Positions 29,241 through 39,396 of a DNA stretch of 64,000 nucleotides are shown here, in pieces. The DNA comes from Pseudoalteromonas sp. MM1 (lineage in GTDB: Bacteria > Pseudomonadota > Gammaproteobacteria > Enterobacterales > Alteromonadaceae): contig NZ_AP027922.1 in NCBI RefSeq assembly GCF_030296835.1, positions 1,612,001 to 1,676,000 of the forward strand. The letters run 5' to 3'. Every line of letters begins with the position of its first letter. Position 1 is the stretch's first letter. A program made the translations under genes and the position numbers. The notes below the pieces were generated by a model, which worked only from the letters and a program-made list of their open reading frames with translations, made no database searches and was not told the origin of the DNA.

Positions 29241-29290
29241 GCTCAGTGCAGTTATTTACGTGGAGTCTGTAATTGCAACTGAGCCTTTTT
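29241..29290 (+). terminator. Terminator-like hairpin in the edd leader
   Basis: GCTCAGTGCAGTTA pairs with TAATTGCAACTGAGC (one bulge, one mismatch) and is followed by CTTTTT. It lies 29 bases before the edd start, downstream of both operators. A smaller stem CTTTGA/TCAAAG precedes it (about 29217-29238) and CTCTA/TAGAG follows (29292-29306). The placement suggests an attenuator or a leader RNA switch. Confidence 0.65.
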
Positions 29291-29318
29291 CCTCTAACTA
29301 ATAGAGATGAGCTAAATT

Positions 29319-31169
29319 ATGTTGCACCCTCGCATTGAAGAAGTCACCCAGCGCGTTATTGAACGCAGTAAACAAACCCGTCAAGATTATTTAGATCGTA
29401 TTTCGCACGCAAAAAAACAAACAAGAGTTCGTGCCGGACTAGGCTGCGGAAACATCGCTCACGTTATGGCGGCATGTAGCAGCGACGACAAAGCGCGCTT
29501 AAAGGCTGATGAGCAGCCAAATCTTGCTATCATCAACTCATATAACGATATGCTTTCGGCCCATGTGCCATACAAAGACTACCCAGATTTAATTAAAGAC
29601 CTTGCAACTAAGTACGACGCAACAGCACAAGTTGCTGGTGGCGTACCTGCAATGTGTGATGGTGTTACGCAAGGGCGTGACGGCATGGAACTATCGCTTT
29701 TCTCTCGCGATGTTATTGCAATGTCTACAGCGGTTTCATTATCGCATGATGTATTTGACGGCGTTTTTTGTTTAGGCGTATGTGACAAAATTGTCCCAGG
29801 TTTATTGATTGGCGCATTATCATTTGGCCACTTACCTGTGTTCTTTTTACCAGCAGGCCCAATGCAATCGGGTATTCCTAACAAAGAAAAAGCACGTATT
29901 CGCCAAAAATTTGCACAAGGCTTAGTAAGCCGTGAAGACTTGCTAGAAGCTGAAAGCGCGTCTTACCACAGCGCAGGTACTTGTACGTTTTATGGTACTG
30001 CTAACTCAAACCAAATGCTTATGGAAATAATGGGCTTGCACCTTCCTGGTAGCTCGTTTATCAACCCATACACAGAGCTTCGCGATGGACTAACAGGTAA
30101 TGCTGTAGAAACTATGCTGAAGCAGCTTACAGATGATAAAGAAAGCCCGTGTCTAGCAGATGTGATCAGCGAAAAAACCATTATTAATGGTTTAGTTGGC
30201 TTATTATCTACAGGCGGCTCTACTAACCACGCTATTCATATTGTTGCCATTGCAAAAGCGGCGGGTATACAAGTAACGTGGAAAGACATGTCTGATTTAT
30301 CAGAAGTTGTGCCACTACTTACGCGTATTTACCCTAACGGCTCAGCAGATGTAAATCATTTCCAAGCTGCAGGCGGTATGGGCTTTTTAATGCGTGAATT
30401 AGCCGGTGCAGGTTACTTGCATACTGATGTTAAAACAATGCTTGGAGAAGGCTTAGCGCCTTACATGATGGAGCCGCGTTTAGATAAAGACGACAGCTTA
30501 ATTATGAGCAACTCTACAGGTCCTTCTAAAGTTAAATGGGTAGATTGCCCTGAAAACTCACTCGATGAAGAAGTGCTGCGTCCAATTAGCAATCCATTCA
30601 GTAAGCAAGGTGGCCTACAACTACTTACGGGTAACCTAGGTAAAGCCGTAATTAAAGTCTCTGCGGTAGCAACAGAGCACCAAGTAGTAACAGCCCCAGC
30701 TAAAGTATTTAGCTCACAAGGCGAACTGCAAGAAGCATACAGCCGTGGCGAGTTAAACCAAGACTTTATTGCTGTGCTTAAAGAGCAAGGCCCTAAAGCT
30801 AAAGGTATGCCAGAGCTTCATAAATTAACGCCAGTAATGGCAACTCTTCAAGACGAAGGCTTTAAAGTAGCCATTGTAACTGACGGCCGTATGTCGGGCG
30901 CATCAGGTAAAGTGCCTGCTGCTATTCACTTAGCACCAGAAGCTGTTGAAGGTGGCATTATTGCAAAAATTCTTGAGGGCGATTTAGTAACACTGGATGC
31001 GCCAAACGGAATATTAAAAGTACATGTTAGCGACGAAGAGCTTGCTAAGCGTGAACTACAACTTAGCCAACCAAGCTTAACCTTTGGTACTGGCCGAGAG
31101 TTATTTACTGGATTTAGAAATATTGTAAGCAGCGCCGATTTAGGTGCGAGTGCTTTTGGACTTGAATAA
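29319..31169 (+). CDS. edd: 6-phosphogluconate dehydratase (Entner-Doudoroff)
   Basis: A 616-residue iron-sulfur dehydratase of the IlvD/Edd family that turns 6-phosphogluconate into KDPG. Family motifs are [12 protein letters not shown] (around 110) and [12 protein letters not shown] (around 150), whose cysteines hold the cluster, [15 protein letters not shown] (around 214), and [19 protein letters not shown] near 520. Length equals the usual 600-610. It heads the edd-eda-gap operon. Regulation appears two-layered: a pair of phased operators and a leader hairpin. The dehydrogenase steps that make its substrate (zwf, pgl) are not in the window. Confidence 0.97.
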   Translation: MLHPRIEEVTQRVIERSKQTRQDYLDRISHAKKQTRVRAGLGCGNIAHVMAACSSDDKARLKADEQPNLAIINSYNDMLSAHVPYKDYPDLIKDLATKYDATAQVAGGVPAMCDGVTQGRDGMELSLFSRDVIAMSTAVSLSHDVFDGVFCLGVCDKIVPGLLIGALSFGHLPVFFLPAGPMQSGIPNKEKARIRQKFAQGLVSREDLLEAESASYHSAGTCTFYGTANSNQMLMEIMGLHLPGSSFINPYTELRDGLTGNAVETMLKQLTDDKESPCLADVISEKTIINGLVGLLSTGGSTNHAIHIVAIAKAAGIQVTWKDMSDLSEVVPLLTRIYPNGSADVNHFQAAGGMGFLMRELAGAGYLHTDVKTMLGEGLAPYMMEPRLDKDDSLIMSNSTGPSKVKWVDCPENSLDEEVLRPISNPFSKQGGLQLLTGNLGKAVIKVSAVATEHQVVTAPAKVFSSQGELQEAYSRGELNQDFIAVLKEQGPKAKGMPELHKLTPVMATLQDEGFKVAIVTDGRMSGASGKVPAAIHLAPEAVEGGIIAKILEGDLVTLDAPNGILKVHVSDEELAKRELQLSQPSLTFGTGRELFTGFRNIVSSADLGASAFGLE

Positions 31170-31203
31170 TAATTGCCACACACTGGGTAATGAGGAACAA
31201 GTA

Positions 31204-31824
31204 ATGAGTATTGAAAAAATCTTAGCGTCGGCACCTGTGGTGCCAGTGGTTGTAATCGAAAAACTAGAAGATGCAGCACCACTCGCTAGAGCGTTATACA
31301 ACGGTGGCCTAAAAGCACTTGAAATTACGCTACGCACGCCTGTTGCAGTTGAAGCTGTAAAACTAATGAAAGCAGAAGTTCCAGACGCTTATGTTGGTAC
31401 AGGTACAGTGGTTGATAAAGCAAGCTTTGATGCTTCAGTAGAAGCAGGCGCTGATTTTATGGTTAGCCCAGGTGTAAGTGATGAATTATTAGCATTAGCT
31501 AAAAATTCAGACATTCCCTTTTTACCAGGTGCAGCAACTGCGAGCGAAGTTATGCAGTTAGCAAGCCATGGCTTTAAGTATTTAAAATTCTTCCCAGCTG
31601 AAGCTGCTGGCGGAACAGCAATGCTTAAGTCGATTGGTGGCCCATTACCACATATTACTTTTTGCCCAACAGGTGGCATTAGCCTAGCAACCGCACCTAA
31701 CTATTTAGCACTTAATAACGTTATTTGTGTTGGTGGTACGTGGATGCTAGATAAGCAACTAATTGAAAACAAAGACTGGCAAGCCATTGAAGCGCTTGCT
31801 CGACAAGCAAGTGAAGTTAAATAG
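31204..31824 (+). CDS. eda: KDPG/KHG aldolase
   Basis: A 206-residue class I aldolase splitting 2-keto-3-deoxy-6-phosphogluconate into pyruvate and glyceraldehyde 3-phosphate. Lys128 in KYLKFFPAE is the Schiff-base lysine and Glu40 in ALEITLRT the general base. The start at 31204 is chosen because GAGGAA lies 7 bases upstream; the open frame extends further up but would overlap edd with no ribosome site. It follows edd by 34 bases, in one operon with it, and gap begins 10 bases after its stop. Confidence 0.96.
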   Translation: MSIEKILASAPVVPVVVIEKLEDAAPLARALYNGGLKALEITLRTPVAVEAVKLMKAEVPDAYVGTGTVVDKASFDASVEAGADFMVSPGVSDELLALAKNSDIPFLPGAATASEVMQLASHGFKYLKFFPAEAAGGTAMLKSIGGPLPHITFCPTGGISLATAPNYLALNNVICVGGTWMLDKQLIENKDWQAIEALARQASEVK

Positions 31825-31834
31825 GAGTCTAAAA

Positions 31835-32839
31835 ATGATTAATGTAGCAATTAATGGCTATGGCCGTATCGGTCGCAACGTATTACGTGCACTTTACGAG
31901 TCAGCACAAAACAGTGAAATTAAAATTGTAGCAATTAACGACTTAGCACCGGCTAACGTAAATGCACACTTAACACAATTTGACTCAGTTCATGGTCAAT
32001 TTTCTCAAAAAGTAACACTTGAAGATAACACCATGTTAATTGGTGATGACGTAATTACTTTAACGCAAGAGCGTGACCCTGCAAACTTACCGTGGAAAGA
32101 GCTAAACGTAGATATCGTTTTAGAATGTACAGGTTTTTTCACTAAGCGTGAAGACGCCGCTAAGCATATTACAGCAGGCGCTAAAAAAGTTATTGTATCA
32201 GCACCAGGTAAAGACTTAGACGCAACGGTAGTACACGGTGTTAACAGCGATGTAATTAACGCTGATAGCAATATTATTTCTAACGCTTCTTGTACCACTA
32301 ACTGTTTAGCGCCAATTGCTAAAGCAATTAACGACACAGTCGGTATTGAGCAAGGCAGCATGACTACAATCCATGCTTACACAAACGATCAAAACTTATC
32401 TGACGTCTATCACCCAGATCTATACCGTGCACGTAGTGCAACACAATCTATGATCCCAACTAAAACAGGTGCTGCTGCCGCTGTTGGCTTAGTACTTCCT
32501 GAGCTTGCGGGTAAATTAGACGGCATGTCGGTACGTGTACCTACTATCAATGTTTCTTTAGTAGACTTTACGTTTATTACTAAGCGCGACACAACAGCTG
32601 AAGAAATCAACGAAGTAATGAAAGCCGCAGCAACAGGTTCAATGAAAGAAATTTTAGAGTATAACGAGCTTCCGCTTGTATCTATTGATTTTAATCACAA
32701 CCCTGCGTCGTCAATTTTTGATGCAACGCAAACTAAAGCTGATGGCAAACTAGTTAAAGTAATGGCTTGGTACGACAACGAATGGGGCTTCTCAAACCGC
32801 ATGTTAGACCAAGTTAAAGCATTAGGTCAGTACTTATAA
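31835..32839 (+). CDS. gap: Glyceraldehyde-3-phosphate dehydrogenase
   Basis: A 334-residue phosphorylating GAPDH that oxidises glyceraldehyde 3-phosphate to 1,3-bisphosphoglycerate. The NAD-binding start is [19 protein letters not shown], and Cys153 in [12 protein letters not shown] is the catalytic cysteine. AGGAG lies 8 bases before the ATG, which overlies the eda end. As the third gene of the Entner-Doudoroff operon it consumes the triose made by Eda. Genomes of this group usually carry other gap paralogues elsewhere, so this is probably the catabolic, sugar-induced copy; that is inference. A terminator closes the operon. Confidence 0.96.
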   Translation: MINVAINGYGRIGRNVLRALYESAQNSEIKIVAINDLAPANVNAHLTQFDSVHGQFSQKVTLEDNTMLIGDDVITLTQERDPANLPWKELNVDIVLECTGFFTKREDAAKHITAGAKKVIVSAPGKDLDATVVHGVNSDVINADSNIISNASCTTNCLAPIAKAINDTVGIEQGSMTTIHAYTNDQNLSDVYHPDLYRARSATQSMIPTKTGAAAAVGLVLPELAGKLDGMSVRVPTINVSLVDFTFITKRDTTAEEINEVMKAAATGSMKEILEYNELPLVSIDFNHNPASSIFDATQTKADGKLVKVMAWYDNEWGFSNRMLDQVKALGQYL

Positions 32840-32871
32840 TTGACCCTATAAAAGTTTAGCTTTATCCAACC

Positions 32872-32896
32872 AAGCCTGCATTATGCAGGCTTTTTT
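32872..32896 (+). terminator. Intrinsic terminator of the edd-eda-gap operon
   Basis: GCCTGCA, loop TTA, TGCAGGC followed by six T, 33 bases after the gap stop codon. Confidence 0.88.
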
Positions 32897-32908
32897 ATTT
32901 TGATTACT

Positions 32909-34204
32909 TTATACCAAGTTGTTTAATAAGGTGCTTAGCCCTTTAAAACTAGGGCGCGATGCAATAGCTGTATTTACAGCACGCGCTGCTATATCGGACA
33001 TTTTATCAAACAGTTCGTTTTGCTTATCGTTAAAGCTTACAGTACTTAGTAAATCCTCAATTAAACACCCAAAAGCGCGTACTTCAATTAACTGTATTTG
33101 CTGTTGCTGATGCTTGCTAAGCATGGCTAAATTTGTTGCAGCACCAAAGTCGCCAAATAAAACATCGTACTGTTCATTTATCATGGTGTTGTGTGCGTAA
33201 ATATCGCCATGGCTTACGTAATTATCATGTAGGTGAGTTAGCGTATTTGCCATCTGTTTTGAAATTTTATAAACAGCTTCAATAGGGTAATTACAACCAT
33301 CATTAAATGTATCGCGCGTACACGTTTCTAAACTTGGTGGTAAACCCAAATTTGTATAATTGGTATCTATTAATTCCATTACTAAGCCAAGCTGTGTGCT
33401 TTGCTCTATGTAACTTAATACGTTTATTAAATTTTTATGGGAGCCTGCTTGTAAACAGCAATTTACTTCATCAAGTGGGTAGCCATCGCTCGTTATTGCC
33501 CCTTTAAACAATTTTACCGCCACATCGCGGTGTGCTGTTTTAGCTAAATGAATAACGCCCGATGCACCTTGGCCAATTACTTTTTTAAGCTTAAAATTTT
33601 CAAGCGGCGTGTTTTGCAAACGACTGTTAGTTAAGCACTGCGCTTTATTAAATGTATTACCGGCAAAGGCAAGCCAAGCAAGTTTTGGTAATTCTAATAG
33701 CCAACCATCAAGTTTTGTTAGGTTATTAGCAGAGAGCCTCACAAGCTCTAGATTAGTACAGTTAGCCATACTCTCGGGTAGGTGTTTTAGGCTATTTCCT
33801 GCAAGGGCGAGTTTTTTAAGTTTGGTGTAATTACCAAAGTCACTAGGCAACGCGCTTAATTTGTTATCGGTCAGTATTAACCATTCAATATTTTTAGGTA
33901 AGCTGTTTAATGCAAACTGTGTTATTTGATTGCCTTTAAAGGCAACCATAATTAAAGCAGGGCACTTAGCGAGTACTTTAGGTATATGTTTAAACTGGTT
34001 AAACGATAAAAACACCCGCTTAAGCTTTGTTAAGCTTGCAAATTCATCAGGTAGTGTAGTGAGATTATTGTTTGATAAATCGAGTACTTCGAGGGTGTCT
34101 GCAAGGGTTAAAATTTCCAAAGGAAACTCAGTTAAGCCATCAACAAGTTGTAAGCGAGTAACACCATTCAACCTACCAGCTTTAAGCTGTGCAAGGGTAT
34201 TCAT
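32909..34204 (-). CDS. Leucine-rich repeat protein with C-terminal protein-kinase domain
   Basis: A 431-residue two-domain protein. Residues 15-185 are leucine-rich repeats of the LxxLxLSxNxLxxLP bacterial type (about seven units). Residues 200-431 are a eukaryotic-type kinase fold: glycine loop IGQGASGVIHL (210-220), Lys231 in VAVKLF, Glu246 as likely helix-C partner, HGDIYAHNT (332-340) with catalytic Asp334 and Asn339, and DFG at 352-354. The key residues for activity are present, although HRD is changed to HGD, and the C-lobe is short. No signal peptide or membrane segment is seen, so it is cytoplasmic. It stands between the gap operon and the YebC-type gene, apparently as an independent gene. 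Substrate and role are unknown. Confidence 0.85.
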   Translation of the reverse strand: MNTLAQLKAGRLNGVTRLQLVDGLTEFPLEILTLADTLEVLDLSNNNLTTLPDEFASLTKLKRVFLSFNQFKHIPKVLAKCPALIMVAFKGNQITQFALNSLPKNIEWLILTDNKLSALPSDFGNYTKLKKLALAGNSLKHLPESMANCTNLELVRLSANNLTKLDGWLLELPKLAWLAFAGNTFNKAQCLTNSRLQNTPLENFKLKKVIGQGASGVIHLAKTAHRDVAVKLFKGAITSDGYPLDEVNCCLQAGSHKNLINVLSYIEQSTQLGLVMELIDTNYTNLGLPPSLETCTRDTFNDGCNYPIEAVYKISKQMANTLTHLHDNYVSHGDIYAHNTMINEQYDVLFGDFGAATNLAMLSKHQQQQIQLIEVRAFGCLIEDLLSTVSFNDKQNELFDKMSDIAARAVNTAIASRPSFKGLSTLLNNLV

Positions 34205-34227
34205 AAATTTTCACAAGCCTTTTAAAA

Positions 34228-34253
34228 TAAAAAAGCCAACATGGCTGTTGGCT
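34228..34253 (-). terminator. Terminator of the YebC-type gene
   Basis: On the minus strand AGCCAACA, loop GCCA, TGTTGGCT runs into TTTTT, 25 bases after the stop of the gene at 34278 and just before the LRR-kinase start. The kinase gene therefore needs its own promoter or read-through. Confidence 0.85.
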
Positions 34254-34277
34254 TAAAATAAATACGTTTAGTAAAGT

Positions 34278-34991
34278 TTAAAACTGCGCGTTATGGTAAA
34301 CGTTTTGCACGTCGTCACAATCTTCAAGCATGGCTAAAAAGCGTTCCATTACTTCTACGTCTTCACCTTCAATTGGGGCTTCAACTTGTGGTACAAACGA
34401 AATCAAGTCTACGTCAAAATCTGTAATCCCCATTTCTTCAAGTGCTGTGCGTGTGTTGTTGTATTCAGTATGCGGAGCAAAAACCGTTACTTTGCCGTTC
34501 TCTACTTCTACATCTGTAACATCAACATCGGCCATCATAAGGGCTTCGAGTACAGCTTCATCGTCATCGCCGTCAAAAACAAAAATAGCGAGGTGATCAA
34601 ATAAATGTGATACTGAATTTTGCGCGCCAATTTTAGCGTTTGCTTTGGTAAAACAAATACGTACATCAGCAAACGTGCGTTTATTGTTGTCTGTTAAACA
34701 GTCAACAATAATCATACAGTTGCCAGGGCCGTAACCCTCGTAACGTGTGGCTGCGTAATCTTCACCGCCACCGCCTTTCGCTTTTTCTATTGCGCGTTCA
34801 ATTACGTGTGCCGGTACTTGGTCTTTTTTAGCGCGCTCAATTAAACGGCGTAGCGCAAGGTTGCCATCAGTATCGACGCCACCGTTTTTAGCACATATGT
34901 ATATTTCTTTACCGTACTTAGAATAAACTTTAGTTTTAGCACCCGCAGTTTTAGCCATTGAATCTTTTTTGTTTTGGTAAGCTCTTCCCAT
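34278..34991 (-). CDS. YebC/PmpR-family regulator (YeeN-like)
   Basis: A 237-residue cytoplasmic protein of the YebC/TACO1 family. It begins [20 protein letters not shown] and carries the conserved [29 protein letters not shown] region and [24 protein letters not shown]. The closing VYHNAQF matches the YeeN subfamily better than YebC. Family members bind DNA as regulators or aid ribosomes at difficult sequences such as polyproline. It has its own terminator and a weakly conserved upstream region, with no operon partners. Confidence 0.92.
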   Translation of the reverse strand: MGRAYQNKKDSMAKTAGAKTKVYSKYGKEIYICAKNGGVDTDGNLALRRLIERAKKDQVPAHVIERAIEKAKGGGGEDYAATRYEGYGPGNCMIIVDCLTDNNKRTFADVRICFTKANAKIGAQNSVSHLFDHLAIFVFDGDDDEAVLEALMMADVDVTDVEVENGKVTVFAPHTEYNNTRTALEEMGITDFDVDLISFVPQVEAPIEGEDVEVMERFLAMLEDCDDVQNVYHNAQF

Positions 34992-35105
34992 CTGCGTCTC
35001 GCCTTAATATATGTAAATTATTGAATAAAATTGCAAGTCGGTATTCTAAAGGTAAAGCGGCAGTATCGCCAGTAAATGGCTGTAATTAACCAAAGTTCAA
35101 GTTAA

Positions 35106-36887
35106 TTAATCTTCCTGCTGTTGTAATTGCCACATTTGAGCGTATTGACCTTTTTTTGCTATAAGTGCTGCATGTGTACCTTGCTCTACCAGCTCACCGT
35201 TGTTAAATACCAGTATGTTATCGGCATCGATAATAGTAGAGAGCCTATGAGCAATCACCACGCTAGTATGGTTTTGAGTAACTGCACGCATTGCGTTTAA
35301 TATTGCTTGTTCAGCGTGCGAGTCGAGTGCTGAGGTTGCTTCATCAAAAATTAAAATAGGAGAGCGCTTTAAAATAGCGCGTGCAATGGCAATACGTTGT
35401 TTTTCGCCGCCAGATACTTTTAAACCGCGCTCGCCAACCAGTGTTTTATCGCCTTGCGCTAATGTTGAAATAAAGTCTTTTAAATGGGCCATTTCTATTG
35501 CTTTATCTATTTCAGCATCGCTCGCTGAGGGTCTGCCATAGGCTATGTTTTCACGTATAGTGGTATTAAATAGCACAGTGTCTTGTGGCACTATAGCAAT
35601 GGCACTGCGCAGGCTATTAAGTGTAACTGAATCTATGGCTTGGTTATCTATAGTAATAGTGCCCGAGTTCACATCGTAAAAGCGATACAGTAACCGTGCT
35701 AATGAGCTTTTACCCGCGCCACTTGCCCCTACAACAGCTACTTTACTGCCTGCTTTTACTTTAAAGCTAATGTTATTTAGTATTGGGCGACTGGCATTGT
35801 AACTAAAGCTTACATTATTAAACGCTATATCGCCTTGGGTAAGTATTAGGTTTTGTGCATTAGGTTGCTCAACGACTTGTGGCTTTTTATTAAGTAAACC
35901 CAGCATGTTTTCTAAATCGGTAAGCGCGCGCCTTATTTCTCGATACACAAATCCCAAAAAGTTAAGCGGTAAAAATAATTGGATCATGTAGGCGTTTATC
36001 ATTACAAGTTCACCAATTGTTAAAGCGCAAGTTATCACTTCTTTGGCGCCTAACCACATCAGCGCCGTTATAGCACTGGCTATAATTAGCGCCTGGCCAG
36101 AATTAAGCGCCAGTAACGACATTCTATTTTTCAAACGGGCGGCTTCCCAGTTTGCTAAAAAGGAGTTGTATGTTTTTGCCTCAAATTCTTCGTTATTAAA
36201 ATACTTTACGGTTTCAAAGTTAAGAAGGCTGTCTATGGCGCGTGTATTACTCAAATTATCGGCGGCGTTTGCCTCACGTATAAAGCGGTTTCGCCACTGC
36301 GTTACTGTTACGGTAAAGGTAATATAAATAGCAACCGCCAATAAGGTTATTAACGCAAACCAAACAGAAAATAGCGTCCCAAAAATAATGGCAACGGTGA
36401 GTATTTCAAAAAGGGTGGGTACAATATTAAACATTAAAAAACGCATTAAAAAGCTCAGCCCACTCGTGCCGCGCTCTATATCACGGCTTATGCCGCCTGT
36501 TTGCCTATCGAGGTGAAACGCAAGCTCTAGTGAGTGTAAATGTTTAAATACTTTTAAACCAATATCGCGCATAGCGTGCTCTGTCACACGCGAGAACACC
36601 GCATCGCGTACCTCGCCTAAAAACACGCTGGCAAACCTAAGTCCACCATACATAAGCAGTAGTAACGCCGGGATAACTAAAATAGGATTGATTGATTTAT
36701 CTACCGAATCGATAATCTCTTTTAGTGCCCAAGGCATTAAGAGTGTCGCGCCTTTAGCACCTATAAGCGCTAAAAGTGCAATAAATACTCGCCCTTTAAA
36801 TTTAGTAATGTAAGGCCACAGTGTTTTAATGCTTTGTTTTAAGGTCATGGCATCGGCGCGTTTTATAGTACTGTGCTTGGAGCGCAT
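35106..36887 (-). CDS. Atm1-type ABC exporter (fused permease and ATPase)
   Basis: A 593-residue ABC half-transporter that should work as a homodimer in the inner membrane. Six membrane helices (about 35-320) precede the ATPase domain: Walker A VGASGAGKSS, signature VSGGEKQRIAI, Walker B ILIFDEATSALD and the H-loop VIAHRLS. The transmembrane region, with HLDRQTGGISRDIERG and NFETVKYFNNEEFEA, is typical of the Atm1/HMT1 branch that moves glutathione-linked compounds or heavy-metal conjugates. A second Met 39 bases downstream is a possible start. It is transcribed alone. The substrate is inferred from the family. Confidence 0.9.
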   Translation of the reverse strand: MRSKHSTIKRADAMTLKQSIKTLWPYITKFKGRVFIALLALIGAKGATLLMPWALKEIIDSVDKSINPILVIPALLLLMYGGLRFASVFLGEVRDAVFSRVTEHAMRDIGLKVFKHLHSLELAFHLDRQTGGISRDIERGTSGLSFLMRFLMFNIVPTLFEILTVAIIFGTLFSVWFALITLLAVAIYITFTVTVTQWRNRFIREANAADNLSNTRAIDSLLNFETVKYFNNEEFEAKTYNSFLANWEAARLKNRMSLLALNSGQALIIASAITALMWLGAKEVITCALTIGELVMINAYMIQLFLPLNFLGFVYREIRRALTDLENMLGLLNKKPQVVEQPNAQNLILTQGDIAFNNVSFSYNASRPILNNISFKVKAGSKVAVVGASGAGKSSLARLLYRFYDVNSGTITIDNQAIDSVTLNSLRSAIAIVPQDTVLFNTTIRENIAYGRPSASDAEIDKAIEMAHLKDFISTLAQGDKTLVGERGLKVSGGEKQRIAIARAILKRSPILIFDEATSALDSHAEQAILNAMRAVTQNHTSVVIAHRLSTIIDADNILVFNNGELVEQGTHAALIAKKGQYAQMWQLQQQED

Positions 36888-36985
36888 TAAGGGTCTCAGT
36901 TAAATTAAATACTTAATTAATAAGCATTGTATTTTAATTACTTGCCCATATATACTACGCATCCCTTGTTTAGTTTGAAGTAACT

Positions 36986-37447
36986 ATGTTTAACGTTCGT
37001 GTATTTATAACTGCTTTTTTGCTGTTTTGTGCGCTTTTTAGTGTGCAAAGTAGTGCGCAGTGCGCGACACACAAATTAAACACGGTAGCCATTTCATTGA
37101 GTGTATTTGCTGATAGCGTTGATTTAACTAAAACGCTGCCTATATCAAAATCGGTAAAGGGCAGTGAGCACAAAAAAACGCATCAAACGGGCTTTGATGC
37201 TCATCAACCTAGGTTAACGGCTAGTAACTCTTCTTTATTTTTACATGCCGCGCAAAGTGAGCCTGAATACGACCTTGTATTTGAGTTTTTTGCACAAACT
37301 CTTTTTAGAGAAATACACCTAAGGCCCAACGCTTTTGTTGTCCAACAGCCTTGGTATACACTTGTATCACATAGCAAAAAGTCGCGACTGAGCGGCTGGA
37401 AAGATGCAAACTTGCTCTACAGCGCTGTAACTACTTACCACGCTTAA
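36986..37447 (+). CDS. Secreted protein of unknown function before secD
   Basis: A 153-residue protein with a Sec signal peptide (hydrophobic run FITAFLLFCALFSV, likely cut near SSA-QC, residue 24). The mature part is rich in Ser, His and Thr and has no motif I recognise. Two cysteines are close to the predicted cleavage site. It lies 110 bases before secD on the same strand and may share its transcript, though there is no direct sign of that. The reading frame has the composition of a real gene, but the absence of a known family keeps confidence moderate. Confidence 0.55.
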   Translation: MFNVRVFITAFLLFCALFSVQSSAQCATHKLNTVAISLSVFADSVDLTKTLPISKSVKGSEHKKTHQTGFDAHQPRLTASNSSLFLHAAQSEPEYDLVFEFFAQTLFREIHLRPNAFVVQQPWYTLVSHSKKSRLSGWKDANLLYSAVTTYHA

Positions 37448-37557
37448 TTTTCTTATTTAATTTTTTATTAGGTTTAACGTTTTACGTTTAAGCCTTGAGA
37501 TTAATTGTGCTTTTAAAAAGTACGTTGCCAGTAATTTACTGGTAATAAGGAAAAAAC

Positions 37558-39396
37558 ATGTTAAGTGTAAAAAAAGATCAAAAGTCATTTATGGCTAAAT
37601 TTAAATTAAGCTATATAGCCATGCTTATTGTGCTGATTTTATTAGCTATTAGCGCATTACCCAACTTATACCCTAATAAATCGTGGTTGCATGTAAGCAA
37701 CGCGCCTCATAGCGAAACCCAAGCCGTGCTAAGTACTAACACATTAGTTACTTTTTTAAATAACCAAGGCTTTAATGTTGAACAAGGGCTTGATAAGCAA
37801 GCAACTATAAATATTTTATTAAACGAGCCAACTAAAAGCGCTCAAGCGCAAGCGGCTATAAAGGCGCAGTATCCAAACACACAAGTTAAAATTGTAGAAC
37901 ATGCAACAAGCCCACTTTGGCTGCAAGAATTTGGTTTATCACCAATAAAATTGGGCCTTGATTTAAATGGCGGCGTGTTATTTGTACTCGACGTAGATTT
38001 AGACAAAGCCGTTGATGAGCAATTAGTGAGTGCATATCAACAAGCTAAATCAATCATCGTAAAGCAAAAAGCGCATGGCCTTAAAGCGCTGAAAACGGAT
38101 CATGGTTTTGAAATTAGCGCACTACCAAATGCGGTGCAAAAACTTAACCCAGTGATTGATGAGCTACAAAGTCGCTTTGCTAATTTAGCGGTTACAACAA
38201 CCAATAATGGGGACGTTAAAAATGCACTATTTAGTTATTCAGAGCAAGGACGCAGCAGCTTTGATAAAGAAGTAATGAGCCAAACACTCACCACGCTTCG
38301 CTCACGCATTGAAGAATTAGGTATTACCGAAGCCGTAACACAGCGCCAAGGTAAGCAGCGTATACGTATTGAGCTACCAGGCGTGCAAGACCCAACCGAG
38401 GCAAAGCGCATTATAGGCGCGACTGCTTCACTTGGGTTTTACCAGTTAAAAGAAGTAGGTGGCCAAACATTTAATATGCAGTCTGGTGGGACCATTAAAC
38501 TTGATCCTGTGCCTATTTTTACCGGTGATCACATTAATAATGCCAACATAGGGCGCGACGACTGGGGTAAACCCCTAGTACAACTGAGCCTAGATGGGCA
38601 AGGCGGCGATGCTATGTCGGCATTTTCAAAAGCGAATATTGGTAAGCCTATGGCCACGGTTTACTCTGAGTACTCTCAAAATGCAAACGGTGAAACCGTT
38701 AAAAAAAGCGAAGTTATAAACGTGGCTAATATTGCACAGCATTTAAGCTCACGTTTTAGCATTACCAATATGAAAAGCCAACAAGCAGCGGCAGATTTAG
38801 CCCTGTTATTACGCGCAGGCTCACTAACCGCGCCTGTAACTATAGTGCATGAGCAAACAATAGGGCCAAGCCTTGGCAGCGAAAATATTAGTAATGGTTT
38901 AGCCGCATTAATGTTGGGCATGGGGATTACACTTGCCTTTATGGCGCTGTGGTATCGACGTTTAGGGCTTATTGCAAACGTAGCGCTGTTATTAAATTTA
39001 ACATCGCTTGTTGGCCTCATGTCGTTATTACCAGGAGTTGTATTAACCCTGCCGGGTATTGCTGGGCTTGTGCTTACTATTGGTATGGCGGTAGATACCA
39101 ACGTTATTATATTTGAACGAATTAAAGAAGAGCGCAGAAAAGGGCGCTCTGCATATCAGGCGATTCAAGAAGGTTACAAACAGGCGGCCAATACAATATT
39201 TGATGCCAATATAACCACTATGATCACCGCGCTTATTTTATACGGCATAGGTTACGGCCCAGTTAAAGGCTTTGCCATCACATTGGCACTTGGTTTAATA
39301 ACCTCTGTATTTACTGGCGTGTACGTATCAAAAATACTAAGCCAAACGTTATATTTAAAAACGGCTAAAAAAGCAGGAGTAAATGCACATGCTTAA
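37558..39396 (+). CDS. secD: SecD, Sec translocase accessory subunit (second-type copy)
   Basis: A 612-residue RND-type membrane protein that helps pull exported proteins across the inner membrane using the proton gradient. A first membrane helix (about 18-37) is followed by the periplasmic P1 region (LGLDLNGGVLFVLDVDL, with conserved D1/D3 features) and a C-terminal block of five membrane helices that includes GIAGLVLTIGMAVDTNVIIFERIKEE. AAGGA precedes the ATG. It overlaps secF by 14 bases. There is no yajC, tgt or queA upstream, as there would be for the main secD; this suggests an extra secDF pair in the genome, which cannot be confirmed from this window. Confidence 0.92.
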   Translation: MLSVKKDQKSFMAKFKLSYIAMLIVLILLAISALPNLYPNKSWLHVSNAPHSETQAVLSTNTLVTFLNNQGFNVEQGLDKQATINILLNEPTKSAQAQAAIKAQYPNTQVKIVEHATSPLWLQEFGLSPIKLGLDLNGGVLFVLDVDLDKAVDEQLVSAYQQAKSIIVKQKAHGLKALKTDHGFEISALPNAVQKLNPVIDELQSRFANLAVTTTNNGDVKNALFSYSEQGRSSFDKEVMSQTLTTLRSRIEELGITEAVTQRQGKQRIRIELPGVQDPTEAKRIIGATASLGFYQLKEVGGQTFNMQSGGTIKLDPVPIFTGDHINNANIGRDDWGKPLVQLSLDGQGGDAMSAFSKANIGKPMATVYSEYSQNANGETVKKSEVINVANIAQHLSSRFSITNMKSQQAAADLALLLRAGSLTAPVTIVHEQTIGPSLGSENISNGLAALMLGMGITLAFMALWYRRLGLIANVALLLNLTSLVGLMSLLPGVVLTLPGIAGLVLTIGMAVDTNVIIFERIKEERRKGRSAYQAIQEGYKQAANTIFDANITTMITALILYGIGYGPVKGFAITLALGLITSVFTGVYVSKILSQTLYLKTAKKAGVNAHA

